Shown piece by piece: positions 50,792 through 52,646 of a stretch of 52,646 bases of DNA. The notes under the pieces were generated by a model. That model was given only the letters and a program-made list of their open reading frames with translations, made no database searches and was not told the origin of the DNA. A program made the position numbers and the translations under genes. Position 1 is the first letter of the stretch, and the number at the start of each line of letters is the position of its first letter. The stretch comes from Anaeromyces robustus (lineage: Eukaryota; Neocallimastigomycota; Neocallimastigomycetes; Neocallimastigales; Neocallimastigaceae), in contig MCFG01000154.1 in assembly GCA_002104895.1 (NCBI GenBank), positions 90,001 through 142,646 on the forward strand. Reading direction: 5' to 3'.

Positions 50792-52646
50792 ATGGTACGG
50801 AATTTTTATAACAGTAACGAAAATAGTAATGTGTCTGTTCGTGGTTTCCGTTGTTATGGAATTGATATTAACAACACTAGCATTATCTTCATCAATGGCC
50901 TTCACTCATGGACCAATGCATATATGATGGATTTTCTGGAATCGAAATTTAAGGAGTTCAACAAGTACATTCTTTCAGTTAAACGATCTATGTGTTCTAG
51001 AGGTTGGTATTTTAGGATCAAGGTTTTATCATCTGACTTCAAATTTGATGATTTCAAAAAGAAATTTGTATCACATATCTCAAATGCTCGCTTGTCGTAT
51101 AGTAATTGCACTCATTATATTCGTAAAAGATCACTTCAACAGACCAGAAATCAACTATTTTCTTCTTCAACAAACTTTAATGATTCAATCAATAACCAAA
51201 GTAATTCTACAACAAACTTTAATGATTCAATTAATAACCAAAGTAATTCTACTACAACATCCTCACAATCTAATACTTCAGATTCTTCTCAACGCAACTC
51301 ATTAGTTAGTATACACTCTAAACTCAACTCTCTTAATTCTATCAAAGATAAGTTTACTTTTTGTCTCAGTTGGAATACCAATGGATGGAACCATGAAAAG
51401 AAAGATAGTATCGAATACTTTATCACATTATTCAAACCTCTTTTCCTCTGTTTTCAAGAAACAAAGAATGGTTCTGGTTCCAATAGTAGTCAACCATGTA
51501 AAGTCACTATTCCCAATTACCGTTATTTTGTCAGAAGAGCCGTTGATAGTATTCCAGGCATGAGAGGTTTATTTTTAGGTTATCATAAATCTTGTCAAGC
51601 AATACTTGAAGAGAATTCATTTAATTACATTATTTCCTTAACCAATTATAATATCTACGACTCTAAATGCTCTGTTGGAAATGTATATATCCCCGTCAGC
51701 TCTCATTCTACACAAGTGAAGTGTGCTTTAGCAGAAGTTATTGAATGGCTTAATATTCATCGTGATCATGCTTCTATTCTTGTTGGGGATTTTAACATGA
51801 AAACAGTGGACCTTGAAGAAAAAATATCACCGATTAATGGTTGGATGATTTTACCTCTCAATAGTTCAAGAATCTCTTGGGTTCAAGGTAATCTATCTTC
51901 AGATATTGATCATGCTTTGGTTAATTATAAAATGTTGAACCTTATATCGTATGCTTCTTTTATTGATTATCACCCAGTCTCTGATCATAAACCAATGCTA
52001 GTATATTGTAAGAAAAACTTTGTTGATCTCTCCTTTACTCACCCAAAAAAGGTTGTTCAATGGAATAGAATTCGCTGTAAGGAAATGAAAAACGATATTG
52101 TTGACAATAACAAGTTTGCTATTTTAAATAATGAGATTTTTAATAATCCTTATCTTTCTATTGATGATCTAGTTGATAAGTTTATTGATACATCTAATTC
52201 AATTGCAGAGGATCTTGAAATTACATCTTCTACTGAAATTAGGAAATCAATGTTCCATATGTCACGTAATATTTACTGTCTTCAAAGAATTAAAAGCTTG
52301 AAGTATCGACAAATTAAAAAGAGCCATTTAGATTATGAACCTAATCAATTTATTATCCTTGTTGCATCTTATAATAAATTATGCCAATCTATTCATAAAA
52401 AATGTAATGAATTTAGAAGACAAAACTATTTATTTTGGATTAAAATAGGCTGCGAGGCTACCTTAAAAAATGACAGCAGAAAATCATGGTCATGGATTAA
52501 GAAGAATATTAAAAAATAACAATCAGGAGTTATTTATACCTCATCCTATCAGAGACCACCAAGATAACTTTAGTGTATAGTACTAAAGATCAATTAGATG
52601 TTTGGTGTAATTATTATAAGAAACTTAGTAATGACTCTACTGGACA
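50792..52646 (+). pseudogene. LINE polyprotein: N-terminal region and endonuclease domain, frame broken
   Basis: The frame from 50792 runs 575 codons to TAA at 52517-52519. Residues 1-110 form a small globular region (IFINGLHSWTNAYMMDFLES, GWYFRIKV) that may be an RNA-binding ORF1-like part. A Ser/Asn/Thr linker (about 115-185) holds two copies of a 14-residue unit. Residues 187-406 are an exonuclease-endonuclease-phosphatase domain with its catalytic motifs: WNTNG (N197), QETK (E223), GDFN (D333, N335), SSDIDHA (D371, D373) and SDHKP (D398, H399). A Lys-rich helical stretch follows, as in the EN-RT connector of LINEs. After 52519 related sequence continues in another frame to about 52570 and then in a third frame (VYSTKDQLDVWCNYYKKLS) to the window end. 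The break therefore looks like two single-base indels, the first in an A run. Reverse transcriptase would lie beyond the window. Confidence 0.8.
51171..51254 (+). repeat. 42-bp tandem duplication within the LINE frame
   Basis: The units 51171-51212 and 51213-51254 differ at only two positions. They encode two copies of TNFNDSINNQSNST in the linker before the endonuclease domain. The length is a multiple of three, so the frame is kept. Confidence 0.9.

Larger units (their letters stand above)
50041..52646 (+). mobile_element. Non-LTR (LINE-type) retroelement, 5' part, continues past the window
   Basis: From about 50041 the base composition rises abruptly in G+C relative to the flank and remains higher to the window end. 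The region has a hairpin-rich leader (50052-50230), about 450 bases of noncoding leader, a 36-base A run with AT repeats at 50676-50730, and then an open frame with an apurinic-type endonuclease domain. No long terminal repeat is seen. The 5' boundary is inferred from composition only, and no target-site duplication can be checked because the 3' end is outside the window. The reading frame is broken near 52515, so this copy is probably defective unless those are sequencing errors. Confidence 0.75.

Overview
The window looks like nuclear DNA of a zoosporic fungus, most likely an anaerobic gut fungus (Neocallimastigomycota). This is inferred from extreme A+T content between genes, abundant TTA/AAT, TTTA and homopolymer tracts, about 56 small GT-AG introns in nine host genes, Asn- and Gln-rich protein linkers, a fungal-type gene set (PX-PH-RhoGAP Bem3-like, FHA-RING Dma-like, Pho84-like), and an ARMC2-like gene, which belongs to organisms that build motile flagella. 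The bases alone do not fix a species.

Layout from left to right: clathrin heavy chain (+, 12 exons, 1285-7484); a long AT desert; a Bem3-like PX-PH-RhoGAP gene (-, 11 exons, 14573-10184); desert; ribosomal protein L11 (+, 3 exons, the first only the start codon, 17794-18858); a six-exon gene joining an NTF2/SnoaL-like domain to a long tail of alternating short motifs (+, 21043-25305); a HINT3-like HIT protein (+, 26075-27060); argininosuccinate lyase (+, 7 exons, 28505-31175, with a possible further coding exon upstream); a Dma1/2-like FHA-RING ubiquitin ligase (+, 34435-36767); an ARMC2-like armadillo protein (-, 16 exons, 43498-38230); a Pho84-like phosphate transporter (+, 47444-49307); and the 5' part of a LINE-type retroelement with an endonuclease domain (+, about 50041 to the window edge), whose reading frame is broken near 52515 and again near 52570.

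The host genes do not form a cluster for one pathway. They are a dispersed eukaryotic set: trafficking, polarity signalling, translation, arginine synthesis, mitotic ubiquitylation, phosphate uptake and flagellar assembly. Exon boundaries were placed by hand from reading frame, GT-AG sites and family conservation. Every chain given here closes in frame from ATG to stop.

The parts most worth a second look are the motif-repeat tail fused to an NTF2-like domain, the ARMC2-like flagellar gene, the hairpin-rich 5' leader of the LINE, the in-frame upstream exon or uORF of argininosuccinate lyase, and the Tyr replacing the first His of the HIT motif.
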